Part shown: positions 42,804 through 44,217 of the stretch, in pieces | Layout of the letters: each line of letters begins with the position of its first letter | How positions within the stretch are numbered: position 1 is the first letter of the stretch | Assembly: GCA_944350285.1 (NCBI GenBank) | Contig: CALVOL010000004.1 | Location: 1 to 44,217 of the forward strand | Direction: 5' to 3' | DNA: 44,217 nt | Source: an uncultured Bacilli bacterium | GTDB lineage: Bacteria > Bacillota_I > Bacilli_A > RF39 > UBA660 | The notes under the pieces: generated by a model | Seen by the model: the letters and a program-made list of their open reading frames with translations, nothing else | What the model was told of the DNA's origin: nothing | The model's database searches: none | Translations under genes and position numbers: made by a program

Positions 42804-44153
42804 ATGAAGCTGGAGAAATTTAAAGTGAAAAATACTAAGAAAAAGTTTATTATTATATTTACTGTTTGTTGTATTTTGTTGCTTGCTGGAGTCATTTTAT
42901 ATAATAGTTTTGCCGTATTTACAGAAGAAAAAGAGTTTAATGTAATTAATGGGCAATATCAAGACCCAGGAGATATTTATTTTGCTTATTATGTAGATGG
43001 TGTAATTACAAGAGACCTTCCAAAACAAAATACAGGTTATATTTTTGATGAAGAACAAAGTAATTGTACCAACGGAGTAGTACCTACATTTGATAATTCT
43101 AGTTGGAAGTTTATAGCAGATTATTCTGGTTATAATGCAACAGATTATACAAGAACGAAGTGTAATTTATATTTTAAAACCGGAACAAAAACAGTAAGTA
43201 CAGCATTAGGAGATTTAAGTGTCTATACATATACACCAGATTTTACCAAATCAGCCTGTGATGATGCGACTTGTGAATCTCACGAAAAGGGAATATTTGA
43301 AACAACCGATGAGGATGGAGCAACATATTACTATCGCGGTAGTGTAGAAAATAACTATGTATCTTTTGCTGGATATTATTGGAGAATTATTAGAATTAAT
43401 GGAAATGGAAGTATCCGTATGATATATGATGGCACAAGACCTCATGCAAATGGTGAGGCTAGTGAAGATAGACAGGTAGGAACTAGTGCTTTTAATTCAT
43501 CTTATAGCGATAATATGTATGTGGGATATATGTATACTAGTGGAGATGCCCATGGAACTGGGACTTCATCTATAATTAAAACAGCAAATGACAATTTTTA
43601 TACTGCTTATTTATCAAGTTTTTCTTTTTATATCGATACCAATGCCGGATTCTGTGGTGATAGAAGTTCTTTGGATTTACAAAGTGAAAGTGGAACAGGA
43701 ACTGTAACTACATATAATAAAGGATACTTAAGAGTAATGATGAGTATACCTACTTTAAATTGCGAAAACACCAGAGATTTATACACAGTAATATCATCAA
43801 CTAAAGGAAATAAAGCTTTAAGTTATCCAATCGGTTTAATAACAGCAGATGAAGTGATGTTATCTGGTAGTAGTGGCGGAGTCTTTTCTGGTAGTTATAA
43901 TTACGTAAAGGTTTCTTTAAATAGCTATATCACTACTGGGAATACTTTTTGGACAATGACTCCAGCAGGAGGATATGTTCCGTTTGATTATACAAACTGG
44001 TTTTCATATATGTTTTGTGTGAATCTTTATGGTGCTTTTGATGATAATGGTGCGTTTCTTGCTTACGGATTAAGACCTGTCATTAATATTCGAAGCGATG
44101 TTAAAGTATCAGGTGATGGAACTATGCAAAATCCTTATCTTTTTGCATTATGA
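42804..44153 (+). CDS. exported surface protein with SipW/TasA-like N-terminus
   Basis: About 449 aa. After a basic start come a hydrophobic helix (about 14-33) and the motif SFAVFTEEKEFNVINGQ, resembling the end of TasA/camelysin-type signals (A-x-F-T-[DE] followed by N-x-x-x-[GN]). The mature part is beta-rich and carries several Cys. The blocks YYRGSVENNYVSFAGYYWRI and RMIYDG, and the end block FWTMTP ... YGLRPVINI, are of a type common in gut Firmicute surface proteins (DUF6273-like ends). Function unknown; adhesion or matrix is a guess. ATG 42804 follows GTAGGAGTG. Expression is probably controlled by the divergent XRE protein. Confidence 0.75.
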   Translation: MKLEKFKVKNTKKKFIIIFTVCCILLLAGVILYNSFAVFTEEKEFNVINGQYQDPGDIYFAYYVDGVITRDLPKQNTGYIFDEEQSNCTNGVVPTFDNSSWKFIADYSGYNATDYTRTKCNLYFKTGTKTVSTALGDLSVYTYTPDFTKSACDDATCESHEKGIFETTDEDGATYYYRGSVENNYVSFAGYYWRIIRINGNGSIRMIYDGTRPHANGEASEDRQVGTSAFNSSYSDNMYVGYMYTSGDAHGTGTSSIIKTANDNFYTAYLSSFSFYIDTNAGFCGDRSSLDLQSESGTGTVTTYNKGYLRVMMSIPTLNCENTRDLYTVISSTKGNKALSYPIGLITADEVMLSGSSGGVFSGSYNYVKVSLNSYITTGNTFWTMTPAGGYVPFDYTNWFSYMFCVNLYGAFDDNGAFLAYGLRPVINIRSDVKVSGDGTMQNPYLFAL

Positions 44154-44179
44154 TTTTAATTAATATTCTTTTAATAAAA

Positions 44180-44210
44180 AGCCAGCCTAATTTATAAGCT
44201 GGTGTTTTTT
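44180..44210 (+). terminator. intrinsic terminator after the surface protein gene
   Basis: CCAGC (44182-44186) and GCTGG (44198-44202) form the stem, A-rich before it and T-rich (TTTTTT) after it. Confidence 0.75.
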
Positions 44211-44217
44211 AATCTTT

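Noticed and set aside
1-44217. tRNA, rRNA, insertion sequences, integrases or prophage genes
   Set aside because: I looked on both strands and saw no transposase, integrase, phage structural gene or convincing tRNA/rRNA sequence; without a covariance search a tRNA cannot be fully excluded.

Overview
The window is AT-rich DNA from a low-GC Firmicute. Ribosome binding sites are strong (AAGGAG, GGTGG) and the standard bacterial code is used: TGA ends several genes, for example at 18086-18088 and 22739-22741, so this is not a Mycoplasma-type code. RexAB/AddAB, RarA, RsgA, Bce-type ABC/two-component modules, a VanZ-RDD protein and an [FeFe]-hydrogenase-like enzyme suggest an anaerobic, gut-type Bacilli/Mollicutes-neighbour lineage. 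That placement is inference, because no rRNA or tRNA was seen.

Layout. 0.5-4.8 kb: an exported protein, an unknown coiled-coil protein, and housekeeping enzymes (MazG-like pyrophosphohydrolase, RsgA, an HD hydrolase, Nudix). 4.9-6.5 kb: an aldo/keto reductase and a membrane-anchored flavodoxin. 6.6-12.4 kb: RarA, a Ppx/GppA-like protein, a zinc dehydrogenase, a GNAT acetyltransferase and three genes broken by single-base shifts. 12.5-14.9 kb: a coiled-coil membrane protein, a probable small structured RNA and a membrane-tethered XRE regulator. 15.0-20.4 kb: an FMN reductase / [FeFe]-hydrogenase-like / GltD-like operon ending in a chimeric hydrolase-SDR relic, then a MerR regulator and a second broken alpha/beta hydrolase. 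20.5-21.9 kb: an AAA ATPase with DUF4143 and an iteron-like promoter array. 22.0-35.6 kb: two Bce-type modules (RR-HK-ATPase-permease, and ATPase-permease-permease-RR-HK) separated by a VanZ-RDD protein and an ASCH-phosphotransferase fusion. 35.6-37.0 kb: a second DUF4143 ATPase with its own, different repeat array. 37.0-42.4 kb: addB-addA. 42.5-44.2 kb: an XRE repressor divergent from a surface protein.

How the genes may work together. Three promoter-like sites (4900, 14961, 19305) share a 19-bp spacer and a GTTA-centred dyad. They tie the MerR protein at 18869-19279 to the reductase/flavodoxin, hydrogenase and hydrolase genes as one probable redox or electrophile regulon. The two Bce-type modules carry a near-identical operator (TNRCA-AAAT-TGTAA) exactly 23 bp upstream of a TATAAT box. 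Both DUF4143 ATPase genes have arrays of exactly periodic direct repeats (3 x 33 bp and 4 x 23 bp) at their promoters. This last pattern is the best candidate here for something not well described.

Five genes between 8 and 20 kb carry single-base homopolymer shifts. They could be real decay or assembly error.
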